Of a stretch of DNA of 64,000 bases, positions 1 through 8,698 are shown piece by piece (the first letter of the stretch is position 1; the number at the start of each line of letters is the position of its first letter). The stretch comes from DASYTH01 sp035762905. GTDB taxonomy: Bacteria > Actinomycetota > Actinomycetes > Mycobacteriales > Pseudonocardiaceae. The stretch lies in contig NZ_DASUCC010000103.1 in NCBI RefSeq assembly GCF_035762905.1, positions 1-64,000 on the forward strand. The letters are read 5' to 3'. The notes beneath the pieces are model-generated. The model ran no database searches and had not been told where the DNA came from. It worked only from the letters and a program-made list of their open reading frames with translations. Position numbers and translations under genes: made by a program.

Positions 1-45
1 CAGTGAGGGCAGCCCTGTGTCGTGACGACCGCCACAGCGACGTCC

Positions 46-75
46 TGTCACACTTCGCGCGGTCGCGGGGTCGTT
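46..75 (+). promoter_or_regulatory. candidate ECF41-type promoter upstream of the AhpD-like gene
   Basis: TGTCACA lies at 46-52, with a GGTCG/TCGTT stretch at 69-75. ECF41 sigma factors are known to recognise a TGTCACA -35 with a CGTC -10 and to sit next to carboxymuconolactone decarboxylase genes such as the one that follows. The -10 match and spacing here are imperfect, and no ECF41 gene is inside the window. Confidence 0.35.
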
Positions 76-129
76 GTGGTGTACGGATGCTGCGGTGACG
101 CGGCATGGGTCCAGATGTGAGGACGGGTA

Positions 130-603
130 ATGGGACCGCGGATCAATCTGTTCGCGAACGAGTTTGCCAACAAGGTGTCCAAGCGGATTGCGGGGGTTGG
201 GCAGGCGGTGCATGGGTCGACGCTGGCGCGGGCGACGCTGCATCTGGTGGAGATCAGGGTTAGTCAGATCAATGGGTGCGGGTTTTGTGTTGACATGCAT
301 ACCAAGGAGGCGGCTGCGGCGGGGGAAACATCGGTGCGGCTGAACTTGGTTGCGGCGTGGCGGGAAGCCACGGTCTTCACCGATGCTGAGCGGGCCGCGT
401 TGGCGCTTGCTGAAGAGGGAACTCGGCTGGCGGATGTGCACTCGGGAGTCACGGAGGACACCTGGGCCGCAGTGCGCAAGTACTACGACGACGACCAGGT
501 TGCCGCGCTGATCATGGGGATTGCGCTGATCAATGCGTTCAACCGGATGAACGTGATCGCGGGGACGCCGGCGGGGGATTACCAGCCGGGGATGTTCGGC
601 TGA
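130..603 (+). CDS. AhpD-like / carboxymuconolactone decarboxylase family protein
   Basis: This 157-residue protein has the family core CGFCVDMHTKEA at about residues 50-61, including the redox pair Cys-x-x-Cys and the downstream His of AhpD-type peroxidases. Its length fits a single-domain member. The likely role is cytoplasmic peroxide or organic radical detoxification using the CxxC thiols; the substrate cannot be told. The ATG start follows a purine-rich GGACGGGTA. The next gene begins 23 bp after the stop, so the two are probably co-transcribed. In actinomycetes such genes are commonly controlled by ECF41 sigma factors, which fits the TGTCACA upstream. Confidence 0.85.
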   Translation: MGPRINLFANEFANKVSKRIAGVGQAVHGSTLARATLHLVEIRVSQINGCGFCVDMHTKEAAAAGETSVRLNLVAAWREATVFTDAERAALALAEEGTRLADVHSGVTEDTWAAVRKYYDDDQVAALIMGIALINAFNRMNVIAGTPAGDYQPGMFG

Positions 604-626
604 GGCCACGGACGGAGGGGGCGCGG

Positions 627-1061
627 GTGTCGACGGATCAGGGGTTGGTCAACAAGGCGGTTGTCCGGCGGCTTCATGACGCCGTCAACACCGGGGACGC
701 GGGGCTGATCTCGAGGACGATCAACGAGGTTGTCCGGGGGGACGCGGTGCTCCACATACCGGCGCCCGTTGCGGCGTCGGGGGCGCGGGGGGTGGAGCAG
801 GTGATGGCGGGGCTGCTGCGGGCGTATCCGGACCTGCACCTCGATGTCGAGGACCTGATCGCCGAAGGGGACAAGGTCGTCGGGCGGACGGTGGTGACCG
901 GGACGCACAACGGGGAGTACTTGGGCCATGCGGCGACGGGGATCTCGGTCAGGTACAACGAGATCTTCGTCTTCCGGTTGGTCGACGGGCGGATCGCCGA
1001 GATCTGGGGAGTGGCCGATGTGCTGTCCCAGTTGAAACAGATCGGGGTGATCGCCGTCTGA
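627..1061 (+). CDS. SnoaL-like ester cyclase family protein
   Basis: The 144-residue product resembles SnoaL-like/ester cyclase NTF2-fold proteins: an N-terminal helix with RRLHDAVNTGD, a strand pattern, and the closing FRLVDGRIAEIWGVAD typical of the family. These small cone-shaped proteins bind or cyclise hydrophobic ligands in the cytoplasm, but many have no known substrate. The GTG start at 627 is preceded by GGAGGGGGCGCG. It follows the AhpD-like gene by 23 bp, and a strong hairpin lies 20 bp after its stop, so the two genes form a short operon. No catalytic residues can be assigned with confidence. Confidence 0.75.
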   Translation: MSTDQGLVNKAVVRRLHDAVNTGDAGLISRTINEVVRGDAVLHIPAPVAASGARGVEQVMAGLLRAYPDLHLDVEDLIAEGDKVVGRTVVTGTHNGEYLGHAATGISVRYNEIFVFRLVDGRIAEIWGVADVLSQLKQIGVIAV

Positions 1062-1080
1062 CGCGCCGGCGCGGGGGGAG

Positions 1081-1109
1081 GCGGGCAGGCAGCTGGGCTG
1101 CCTGCCCGC
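1081..1109 (+). terminator. hairpin terminator after the SnoaL-like gene
   Basis: A perfect 12-bp inverted repeat has arms GCGGGCAGGCAG and CTGCCTGCCCGC around a 5-nt loop, 20 bp beyond the stop at 1061. It lacks a T-run, as is usual for actinomycete terminators. It may also serve the convergent CDF gene ending at 1272. Confidence 0.8.
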
Positions 1110-1271
1110 TTCGCGTTACTACTAGTTCCAGATCCGGTCGGGCTGAATCAAAGTGCACCCCCTGTTTCAGTGACGGTGATGTGGGCACCGCCTGCTCCCA
1201 TCATCCACGGATTCGACGTATGGGGGTGGGTGGTCGGTTGCGTTGGCGGCCAAGGGTTGCGGGGTGTAGTG

Positions 1272-2189
1272 CTACCAGGACAGTTCGTGGCAACTGGACG
1301 GTGAGTCGCCCGACTCGAGTTGGAGGGTGGCGTGCTCGATGCGGTAGCGGGTCGCGAGGAGGTCTTGGGCGGAGCGCAGCACGGTGTCCTGGTCGGCGCC
1401 GGGGCACACGGTCAGGTGGGCGGAGGCGACCTCCATGCCCGAGGTGAGGGTCCAGACGTGCAGGTCGTGGACCTCGGTGACGCCGGCCAACTCGGCCAGG
1501 GTGCGGCTCAGCTCGTCCACGTCAACCCGCTCGGGGGCGTGCTGGAAGAGGATCCGCAGGGAGCGGCGGGCCAGGGTCCAGGTGCGGGGCAGGACGAACA
1601 GGCCGATCGCGACGCCGATCAGCGGGTCCGCGTACCGCCAGCCGAACAGCAGCGTCACCGCGCCGCTGAGCAGGACGCCGATCGAACCGATCAGATCCGC
1701 GATCACCTCGAGGTAGGCGCCGCGAATGTTCAGGCTCTCGGTGGATCCCTTGCGCAGCAACAGGAACGAGCAGACGTTGGCGCCGAGGCCGAGGGTGGCG
1801 GCGATCAGCACCGGCAGGCCGGGCACCTCGGGCGGGTCGGACAGCCGGGTCGCCGCCTCGATGATCACGTAGCCGGCCACGCCGAACAGCAGCACCGCGT
1901 TGGCCAGCGCGGCCAGCACCTCGGCCCGGTACAGGCCGAACGTGCGGTTGGGGCGGTCGGCGCCCCGGTTGGCGAACACGATCGCGGCCAGGGCCAGCCC
2001 GATACCGACCGTGTCGGTTAGCATGTGCGCGCCGTCGGAGATCAGCGCCAGCGACGAGGTGGCCAGGCCGACGGCGATCTCGACGACCATGAACACCGCT
2101 GCGATGACGAACGCGGCGGTCAGCGGGCGCACGTACCGGCCACCGGCACTGACCGGCGGCCCGTGCCCGTGCCCATGCCCGTGTCCCAT
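1272..2189 (-). CDS. cation diffusion facilitator (CDF) metal exporter
   Basis: This 305-residue protein is a zinc/cadmium/cobalt-type proton antiporter of the plasma membrane. It starts with a His-Gly metal-binding tail (GHGHGHGHG), followed by about six membrane segments. The second segment carries DGAHMLTD with the His/Asp metal site, and the C-terminal cytoplasmic domain contains HDLHVWTLTSGM, the usual CDF ferredoxin-like fold. Length and order match CzcD/ZitB-type proteins. The ATG at 2189 follows GGGAAGGGCG. A palindrome of the ArsR/SmtB type lies 39 bp upstream, so metal-responsive repression is plausible. Confidence 0.92.
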   Translation of the reverse strand: MGHGHGHGHGPPVSAGGRYVRPLTAAFVIAAVFMVVEIAVGLATSSLALISDGAHMLTDTVGIGLALAAIVFANRGADRPNRTFGLYRAEVLAALANAVLLFGVAGYVIIEAATRLSDPPEVPGLPVLIAATLGLGANVCSFLLLRKGSTESLNIRGAYLEVIADLIGSIGVLLSGAVTLLFGWRYADPLIGVAIGLFVLPRTWTLARRSLRILFQHAPERVDVDELSRTLAELAGVTEVHDLHVWTLTSGMEVASAHLTVCPGADQDTVLRSAQDLLATRYRIEHATLQLESGDSPSSCHELSW

Positions 2190-2227
2190 CCGACGCCCTT
2201 CCCTGCGGTGCCGAGCCGACGGCCAAA

Positions 2228-2241
2228 CATATAGTCATATG
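2228..2241 (-). promoter_or_regulatory. ArsR/SmtB-like operator upstream of the CDF gene
   Basis: CATATAGTCATATG is a perfect CATAT-N4-ATATG palindrome in an unusually AT-rich 20 bp, 39 bp upstream of the exporter start. ArsR-family metal sensors typically bind ATAT-containing palindromes like this. No ArsR gene is adjacent, so the regulator would act from elsewhere. Confidence 0.5.
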
Positions 2242-2260
2242 CGCATGAGTGCAATGACCG

Positions 2261-3976
2261 TCAGCCCTGGGTTACCCGAGTCGCCTGCCGGTCTATCCAG
2301 CGTCCCGCCGCCCGGGTGAACCTGGGCGAAATCCGGCTGGACATCGCGGCCAGCCGGGCCTCCGGGGTCACCGGGACCACCAGCTTGCGGTCCAGCACCG
2401 CGCGCAGCACCGCGGCGCCCACCCGGTCCGGGCCGTACCCGCGCAGCCGGTAACTCGCGGTGGCCCGCTCCCGGAGCACCCGCTCCTCCTCCGCCGACCG
2501 GCCGGCGAACCGGGCGGTGTTGGTGATGTCGGTGTGCACCACGCCCGGACAGATCGCGCTCACCCCGATCCCGGCCGGGCGCAGCTCGCCGTCCAGGCAC
2601 TGGGCCAGCATCAGCACGCCGGCCTTGGTGGTCGAGTACGCCGGCAGGTTGGGCGTGGCGAAGTACCCGGCCATCGACGCGGTGATCACCACGTGCCCAC
2701 CCTCGCCCCGGTCGACCATGGCCGGCACGAAGCAGCGCAGCGTGTTCACCACGCCCCACAGGTTGACCTCGAGCACCCGGCGCCAGTCCTGCGTGGAGGT
2801 CGCCAGGAACGGGCCGCTCACCCCGATGCCGGCGTTGGCCATGACCACGTCCGGCACCCCGTGCTCGGCCACCACCGCCTCGGCCAGCGCCCGGGTGGCC
2901 GCCTCGTCGCCGACGTCGAGCCGGTAGGCCAGTCCCGCCGAGCCGCGCGCGGCCACCTCCCCTGCGGTGTTCTCCGCGCGCTCGAGGTCGATGTCCACGC
3001 ACAGCACGTCCGCCCCGGCGGAGGCGAAGGTCAGCGCGGTGGCCCGCCCGATCCCGCTGCCCGCACCGGTGATCAGCACCAGCCGGCCGGCCATCTGCCC
3101 GCCCGCCGCGCCGACCCGGGCCCTGGCCAGCTCCCGGGCGGCCGGCCGGCCCTCGACGTGGTCCACGAAGTCCGTGACGAACCGCGCCACGTCACCGGGC
3201 CTGTTGCGCACCGCCCAGTGCTCCGCGGCCAGCTCGCGCCGCCACAGCCGCTCGCACCACGGCTCGGCCGAGCGCAGCACGTCGGGCAGGCAGTACCGGT
3301 CCTGGGTCAGGGCCACCTGCTGCACCGGCACCCGGGTGACCGACGGGGCCGGCCGGCCGGCCCGGCTCAGCATGTTCGCCCGGTAGAGCCGCACCCCGTT
3401 GCGAGCGTCCCGGTAGGCGGCGTGGAACCGGGCCCTGGCCGGCGGCAGCAGCCAGAACAGCTCGGGCAGCAGCGGCACCTGGAACGCGGCCATGTACCAG
3501 GAGTGCCGCAGCTGGCGCAGCACCGCGCGGGCCCGGCGGGGATCGCGCAGGCCGGCGCGCAGCCAGCCCTCCAGGTGACCGAGACCCGGCCCGGAGATCG
3601 AGGTGAACGAGGCGAACAGCCCGGCGTGCGCCGGCTCGCCGACCACCGCCCAGGCCTGGATCGAGCCCCAGTCGTGGGCGACCAGGTGCACCGGGGCGGC
3701 CGGGCTGGTGGCCCCGATCACCGCGACCAGGTCGGCGGCCAGGTGCTCGATCCGGTACCCGCCGCGATCCGCCGGGGCGTCGGACTCCCCGTGGCCACGC
3801 ACGTCGTAGCGCACCACCCGGAACCGGCCGGCCAAGGCCTCGGCCACCCCGTCCCAGACCGAGCTGTTGTCCGGATAGCCGTGCACCAGCAGGACCGTCG
3901 GCCCGTCCGGGGCGCCCGACACCCGCACCGCCAGCCGCAGCCCGTCCGACTCGACCCACCTGCGCTCCTCCGCCAT
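2261..3976 (-). CDS. EphD-like fusion: alpha/beta epoxide-hydrolase domain plus SDR
   Basis: The 571-residue protein joins two enzymes. Residues 1-285 are an alpha/beta hydrolase with HGYP near residue 32 and VAHDWGS at 99-105. Asp102 sits at the nucleophile position, as in epoxide hydrolases, and His253 is a candidate base. Residues 297-571 are a short-chain dehydrogenase with TGAGSGIG (303-310) and catalytic YSTTK (Tyr447, Lys451). This order and size match mycobacterial EphD, which has been linked to epoxide turnover in lipid metabolism; the substrate here is unknown. The gene is monocistronic, diverging from the SDR-TetR pair across a 74-bp region. Confidence 0.85.
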   Translation of the reverse strand: MAEERRWVESDGLRLAVRVSGAPDGPTVLLVHGYPDNSSVWDGVAEALAGRFRVVRYDVRGHGESDAPADRGGYRIEHLAADLVAVIGATSPAAPVHLVAHDWGSIQAWAVVGEPAHAGLFASFTSISGPGLGHLEGWLRAGLRDPRRARAVLRQLRHSWYMAAFQVPLLPELFWLLPPARARFHAAYRDARNGVRLYRANMLSRAGRPAPSVTRVPVQQVALTQDRYCLPDVLRSAEPWCERLWRRELAAEHWAVRNRPGDVARFVTDFVDHVEGRPAARELARARVGAAGGQMAGRLVLITGAGSGIGRATALTFASAGADVLCVDIDLERAENTAGEVAARGSAGLAYRLDVGDEAATRALAEAVVAEHGVPDVVMANAGIGVSGPFLATSTQDWRRVLEVNLWGVVNTLRCFVPAMVDRGEGGHVVITASMAGYFATPNLPAYSTTKAGVLMLAQCLDGELRPAGIGVSAICPGVVHTDITNTARFAGRSAEEERVLRERATASYRLRGYGPDRVGAAVLRAVLDRKLVVPVTPEARLAAMSSRISPRFTRAAGRWIDRQATRVTQG

Positions 3977-4011
3977 GTGCCTATCCTGGCCCGATCCGTC
4001 GTCGGGCGCCC

Positions 4012-4032
4012 TTCTAGATATTTGTTCTAGAA
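4012..4032. promoter_or_regulatory. TetR-type operator between EphD-like and SDR genes
   Basis: The perfect inverted repeat TTCTAGA (4012-4018), 7-nt spacer, TCTAGAA (4026-4032) gives a 21-bp site, a typical TetR dimer footprint. It lies 19 bp before the SDR-TetR start and 36 bp from the divergent EphD-like start, so the downstream TetR protein may control both directions. Confidence 0.6.
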
Positions 4033-4050
4033 ACTGTTTACGATCCGGGC

Positions 4051-4878
4051 ATGAGAACAGCAGTGATCACAGGGGCCAACCGGGGAATCGGATACGCGGT
4101 GGCGCGCCAGTTGGGCGCGCGGGACCAGCGCATCGTGCTGGTGTGCCGGGACCCCGCCCGGGGCGAGGACGCCCGCGCCGCCCTGGCCAGGAGCGGCGCC
4201 ACGGTCGAACTGGTGCCCGGCGACCTCGGCACGGTGGCCACGGCGCGCACGGCGGCCGATCGCATCGCCGCCGCCTGCCCGCGGATCGACGTGCTGGTGC
4301 ACAACGCCGGGATCTGGCCGACCCGGCCGGTGCGCACCGCGGATGGCCTCGAGCAGTCGTTCGTGACCAACCACCTGGCGCCGTTCCTGCTCAACCACGC
4401 GCTGGCACCGGCCCTGACCGCGACCGGCGGCCGGGTCGTGCAGGTCAGCGCCGGGCTGGCGGTCAAGGGCGTCGCCGATCCTGAGCGCACCCCCACCGGC
4501 GCGGACTTCCACCGGATCCGCACCTACTGCGACACCAAGCTGTGCAACCTGCTCATGGTGCCGCTGTTCGCGCGGCGCTGGGCGGACACCGGGATCACGA
4601 TCAACGCGGTGCACCCCGGCGTGATCCGCACCGGGCTCGGCGACCCCGGCGGCGCGACCGGCCTGCTGCTCAAGGCCGTGAAGCTGCTCTGGAAGGACAC
4701 CGAAACCGGGGCCCGTCCGGTGCTGCGGCTGGCCACCGACCCCGGGCTCGCCGGGGTGAGCGGCCGCTACTTCGACGTCGACACCGAGACCCCGCCGCCC
4801 GGCGATCCCGAGCCGGCCCAACGGCTCTGGGACCAGGCGCTGGAGCTGACCGGCCTGACCCGGCGCGATGTCGCCTAA
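4051..4878 (+). CDS. SDR family NAD(P)-dependent oxidoreductase
   Basis: This 275-residue classical short-chain dehydrogenase opens with VITGANRGIGYAVA (glycine-rich cofactor loop) and has HNAGIW in the NNAG position. The catalytic Tyr-x-x-x-Lys is YCDTK near residue 155. An Arg in VCRDPARG after the second strand suggests NADP(H). The organisation resembles protochlorophyllide-reductase or retinol-dehydrogenase-like SDRs; the substrate is unknown. Its last 11 bases overlap the start of the TetR gene, so the two are translationally coupled and probably share the TTCTAGA operator upstream. Confidence 0.88.
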   Translation: MRTAVITGANRGIGYAVARQLGARDQRIVLVCRDPARGEDARAALARSGATVELVPGDLGTVATARTAADRIAAACPRIDVLVHNAGIWPTRPVRTADGLEQSFVTNHLAPFLLNHALAPALTATGGRVVQVSAGLAVKGVADPERTPTGADFHRIRTYCDTKLCNLLMVPLFARRWADTGITINAVHPGVIRTGLGDPGGATGLLLKAVKLLWKDTETGARPVLRLATDPGLAGVSGRYFDVDTETPPPGDPEPAQRLWDQALELTGLTRRDVA

Positions 4879-5464
4879 GCAGTCCCGGGGCGAGCAGACC
4901 GCCCGCCGGCTGCTGGACGCGGCGCTCGAGGTGCACGAGCGGACCGGGCCGGCCGGGTTCACCGTGCCGGCGGTGACCGCGGCGAGCGGGATCAGCCTCG
5001 GCAGCCTCTACCACCACTTCGGCAGCTTCGACGGGCTGGCCGCCGCGCTGTACCAGCGGTGCATGGCCGAACTGCTCGACGCGATCGTGGCCGCGCTGGA
5101 GCGCAGCCGGACCGCGCGGACCGGCGTGCGCGCGGTGGTCCTTGCCTACCTGCGGTTCGTCGAGGAGCACCCGGCGCAGGCCCGGTTCATCCACGCCTCC
5201 GCGCACGCGGGCTACCTGCCGGCGCACGCGGCGGCGATCGCGGCCGCCAAGGCGCCGCGGATCGAGCGGATGCTCGCCTGGCTCGCCCCGCACGTGCGCG
5301 CCGGCCGGATCGTGGACCTGCCCGGCCCGCTGATCGAGATGCTGCTCATCGGGCCGGTCGCCGAGCTGTCCCGGCGCTGGCTGGCCGGCGCGCCCGACCT
5401 CGACCCGCGCACCGCCGCCCGGCTGCTGCCGGATCGCATCTGGCGCTCGGTCAGCGCATCGTGA
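4868..5464 (+). CDS. TetR/AcrR family transcriptional regulator
   Basis: The 198-residue protein has the TetR N-terminal helix-turn-helix (FTVPAVTAASGISLGSLYHHFGS, residues about 30-52) followed by an all-helical ligand domain. It is probably a dimeric repressor that releases DNA on binding a small molecule. It starts inside the end of the upstream SDR gene, and the operon promoter carries a 21-bp palindrome, so autoregulation together with the SDR is the simplest model. Its 3' end overlaps the convergent hypothetical gene by 14 bp. Confidence 0.9.
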   Translation: MSPKQSRGEQTARRLLDAALEVHERTGPAGFTVPAVTAASGISLGSLYHHFGSFDGLAAALYQRCMAELLDAIVAALERSRTARTGVRAVVLAYLRFVEEHPAQARFIHASAHAGYLPAHAAAIAAAKAPRIERMLAWLAPHVRAGRIVDLPGPLIEMLLIGPVAELSRRWLAGAPDLDPRTAARLLPDRIWRSVSAS

Positions 5465-5891
5465 GCCACATCGCGAGCTCGTCGCGGACCGCGCAGAGCG
5501 CCTCGGCGGGCGGGCCGAGATCGACCACGGACCGGCGCTGCCGCTCCAGCCGGGCGCTGCGGTACTTGGGAAAGGCGAACCGGATCGCGTGGTGCAGCAC
5601 CTGGCAGTGGTGCAGCAGCAGCTGGGACAGCCTGCGCTCCAACGATTCCGGGTCGGCGTGCGGCGCGAAGTCGAGCGAGGCCGCCCATAACCGGTGGTAC
5701 TCGTTGGCGACCCGGCCACCGGCCCGGGCCGCCGCGCCGTCCGGCTCACCGGGCACCGCGCAGGCGCGCAACGCCGCGACCGCCTCGTCCTGCAACGCGA
5801 TCCCCCGGTCGGCGATGGCCAGCAGGGCCAGCAGGTCGCCCCGGGCCTGCTCGGGATGATCCGCGGCCGGCCGGTGCGGGTGCCTGCCCAT
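5451..5891 (-). CDS. conserved hypothetical protein downstream of the cox operon
   Basis: I do not recognise this 146-residue protein. It is predicted soluble and helical, with a HCQVLHHAIRFAFPKY segment near residue 93 and several Arg-rich helices. It has no signal peptide or membrane segment. The ATG at 5891 is preceded by GTGAGGGGACC, a usable ribosome site. It lies 49 bp after coxE on the same strand, so it may be the last gene of the CO dehydrogenase operon or an independent gene. GC3 bias is normal for the window, supporting real coding. Confidence 0.55.
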   Translation of the reverse strand: MGRHPHRPAADHPEQARGDLLALLAIADRGIALQDEAVAALRACAVPGEPDGAAARAGGRVANEYHRLWAASLDFAPHADPESLERRLSQLLLHHCQVLHHAIRFAFPKYRSARLERQRRSVVDLGPPAEALCAVRDELAMWLTMR

Positions 5892-5940
5892 GACGGTCCC
5901 CTCACCCGAGACATCCGATGGCTGAGGATAACCCCGCCGG

Positions 5941-7053
5941 TTACCGCAACGCGGCGATCAGGTCATCGAGTGCGGTCAGGTTGTGCGCGCTGACCACCGC
6001 GTCGCAGTGCGGCCAGGCGGCGGCCATGCCGCCGGCCAGCGGGCGGTAATCGGCCCGGGCGGTGCGCGGGTTGGCCCACACGATCCTGTGCGCCACCTTG
6101 GCCAGCGCCGCCATGGCCCGGCCGAGCGCCGCCGGATCGCCGGTCTCCCAGCCGTCCGAGACGATCAGCACCACCGCGCCCCGTGCCATGCCGCGCCGGC
6201 CGTACCGGCGGTTGAACTCGGCGAGCGAGTCGGCGATCCGGGTGCCGCCGGACCAGTCCGGGGCGATCCGGCCGGCCCGTTCCAGGGCAACCGACGGGCG
6301 CACCCGGGAAAGCTCCCTGGTCAGCCGGGTCAGCCGGGTGGCGAAGGTGAACACCTCCGCCCGCGCGCCGCCCGACGCGGAGTACAGCAGCCGCACGATC
6401 GCCCGGGCGTAGGGCTCCATCGAGCCGGAGATGTCGCACAGCACCACCAGCTTGCGCGGCTTGGCGCGGCGCGCCCGGCGGACGAGCAGCAGCGGGTGCC
6501 CGCCGGTGCGCCGGGCCCGGGACAGCGTGCCGCGCAGATCCACCCGGGAGCCGTGCGGCGCAACGCGTTCCCGGCGGGACCGGCGCGGCGGAGTGCTCAG
6601 CGTGAACCGGCGCATCAGCTCGGCGAGCTGGGCCAGCTCGTGCGGGGTCAGCTCGGCGAAGTCCCGGCCGGACAGCCGCTCGCCCGCGCTGGCCAGCACG
6701 TTGGTGCGCACCTCGCGGGGGGTCCCGCCGGCATCGGGCGCGGTGCCGCGGGCGTCCGGCCGGCCGCCACCGCGACCGGACGCCTCCGGCCCGACGCCCG
6801 GGGTCTGGCCGCGCTGGGCGGCCGGATCCACCAGCCCGCCGAACACGGCGGCGAACTCGGCCCGAAACGCCGGCAGCTGCTCCGGATCGCTGACCAGCGT
6901 GGCAAGGGCACAGTGGTAGAGGTCCCGGGTGGCGGCCGGGTCGAGCACGGTGACCGCGCGGGCGAACCGCTCGCAGCGGTCCGGGCCGGCCGGCAGCCCG
7001 GCCGCGCGCAGCCGGTCCCCGAACGCCGCGACCAGGTCCGCCAGGTCAGGCAT
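5941..7053 (-). CDS. coxE: CoxE-like VWA-domain protein for CO dehydrogenase maturation
   Basis: The 370-residue product is a CoxE/VWA-containing protein. The C-terminal von Willebrand A domain carries the metal-ion site motif DISGSMEPYAR and the later LIVSDGWETGD. CoxE proteins work with the CoxD AAA+ ATPase in assembling the Mo-Cu active site of CO dehydrogenase. I chose the ATG at 7053 rather than the longer reading because it overlaps the coxD stop (7046) by 8 bp, the same ATGNNTGA arrangement as at the previous junction. A Gly/Ala/Arg-rich linker separates the N-terminal helical region from the VWA domain. Confidence 0.88.
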   Translation of the reverse strand: MPDLADLVAAFGDRLRAAGLPAGPDRCERFARAVTVLDPAATRDLYHCALATLVSDPEQLPAFRAEFAAVFGGLVDPAAQRGQTPGVGPEASGRGGGRPDARGTAPDAGGTPREVRTNVLASAGERLSGRDFAELTPHELAQLAELMRRFTLSTPPRRSRRERVAPHGSRVDLRGTLSRARRTGGHPLLLVRRARRAKPRKLVVLCDISGSMEPYARAIVRLLYSASGGARAEVFTFATRLTRLTRELSRVRPSVALERAGRIAPDWSGGTRIADSLAEFNRRYGRRGMARGAVVLIVSDGWETGDPAALGRAMAALAKVAHRIVWANPRTARADYRPLAGGMAAAWPHCDAVVSAHNLTALDDLIAALR

Positions 7054-7933
7054 CGGGCAGCGCCGCCAGGCCGGCCCGGTGCACGGTCTCGATGTCCTCC
7101 GGGTACTTGAGCACCGCGCCGAGGGTGCTGCCAATCGCCGCTTCGTCCAGTGTGGACAGACCGAGCACGTGCAGCGCGGTGGCCCAGTTGATCGCCTCGG
7201 CCACCCCCGGCGGCTTGGTCAGCGGCTGGCCGCGCAGCCGGTGCACCGCCACCGCCACCCGGTCGGCCAGCCAGCCGGCGGCGTCCGGCACCCGGGCCCG
7301 GATGATCGCCGCCACCCGGTCGGTCTCCGGATAGGCGATCCAGTGGTAGAGGCAGCGCCGCTTGAGTGCGTCGTGCAGATCCCTGGTGCGGTTGGAGGTG
7401 AGCAGCACCACCGGCGGGACCACGGCCCGCCGGGTGCCCAGTTCCGGGATGGTCACCGCGGCGTCGGCAAGCAGCTCGAGCAGGAACGCCTCGAACTCGT
7501 CGTCGGCCCGGTCCACCTCGTCGATCAGCAGCACCGCCGGTCGCGGTCCCGGGTGCGAGATCGCGGCCAGCAGCGGGCGGGGCAGCAGGTAGTCCGGGCC
7601 GAACAGGTCGGCGTCGCGCAGCGTCTCCCCGCGCGACTCGGCCAGCCGGATGGCAAGCAGCTGCCTCGGGTAGTTCCATTCGTAGAGCGCCTCGGCCGAG
7701 GACAGCCCTTCGTAGCACTGCAACCTGATCAGCGGTGTGTCCACAGTGGACGCGAGCGCACGTGCCGCCTCGGTCTTGCCGACCCCCGGCTCGCCCTCGA
7801 GCAGGATCGGCTGGCCCATCCGGACGGCCAGCAGCAGCGCGGTGGCCAGGGCGTCGCCGGCCAGGTAGCCGGCCGACGCCAGACCGGCGCGCAGCGCGCC
7901 CGCGTCGGGTAGCAACTCGGCCAGGTCACTCAT
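7046..7933 (-). CDS. coxD: CoxD-like MoxR-family AAA+ ATPase
   Basis: This 295-residue AAA+ ATPase has Walker A GEPGVGKT (residues 47-54), Walker B VLLIDEVDRAD and the sensor I region VVLLTSNRTRDL. MoxR/CoxD ATPases partner with VWA proteins; in CO oxidisers CoxD is needed to build the [CuSMoO2] cluster in CoxL. The ATG at 7933 overlaps the stop of the XdhC-like gene by 8 bp, which decides the start against a longer, low-quality N-terminal extension. It is immediately followed by coxE, also with an 8-bp overlap, consistent with coupled expression of the pair. Confidence 0.92.
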   Translation of the reverse strand: MSDLAELLPDAGALRAGLASAGYLAGDALATALLLAVRMGQPILLEGEPGVGKTEAARALASTVDTPLIRLQCYEGLSSAEALYEWNYPRQLLAIRLAESRGETLRDADLFGPDYLLPRPLLAAISHPGPRPAVLLIDEVDRADDEFEAFLLELLADAAVTIPELGTRRAVVPPVVLLTSNRTRDLHDALKRRCLYHWIAYPETDRVAAIIRARVPDAAGWLADRVAVAVHRLRGQPLTKPPGVAEAINWATALHVLGLSTLDEAAIGSTLGAVLKYPEDIETVHRAGLAALPDA

Positions 7934-8698
7934 CCGCGTGGCAGCTCGCATGCACCGGCTCGGGGGACGGCTCGGCGGCCTCCTCCCTCGGCCGGAGCGC
8001 GACCAGCTCGGCGTAGATCGACAGGGCGATCTCCGGCGCGGTCCGGGCACCGATGTCCAGACCGGCCGGGGTGCGCACCCGGTCGTGCTCCTCGTCGGTG
8101 AGGCCGAGCCCGGCCAGCACCGCGCCGCCGCGCCGCCGGCTCGCCACCAGCCCGATGTAGGGCACCCCGGCGTCCAGCGCGGCACGCAGCACCGGCTCCT
8201 CGTCGCGGCCGTGCGAGGCCACCACCACCGCCCCGACGTCCAGCGGCAGCGGCGCGTCCGGCCCGACCACCGGCCGCGCGTCGTGTCCGAGCACCCGGCC
8301 GATGTCGATCAGTGCGTGCGCCACCGGTGTGTCGCCGTACACCTGCACCAGCAGCGGCGGCAACATCGCCTCCAGGAAGATGTCCAGCGAACCGCCGGAC
8401 AGGCAGTGGTTGTGCACGGTCACCAGGCCCTCGCTGACCGACTCGGCGACCTCGTCCGCGGTGATCCGCAGCAGCGTCGACTCGCCGGTCTCCAGCAGCC
8501 GCAACCCTTGCGTGCGCACGGTGGACTCGGCGCAGGTGCCGCCGACGAAGCCCTCGATGGTGCCGTCCGGCAGCACCAGCGCCCGGTCACCGGGCCGAGC
8601 GCTGGTCGGGCGCTCCGCCCGGACGACCGTGGCAAGCACGAACGGGGTCCGGCCGGACCGGAGCCCGTCCGCGCGCACCAGCAGATCCTCGCCGCCCA

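Noticed and set aside
2534..4030. A 498-codon plus-strand open frame
   Set aside because: It is the shadow of the EphD-like fusion gene; the composition is Arg/Pro/His-rich without any domain.
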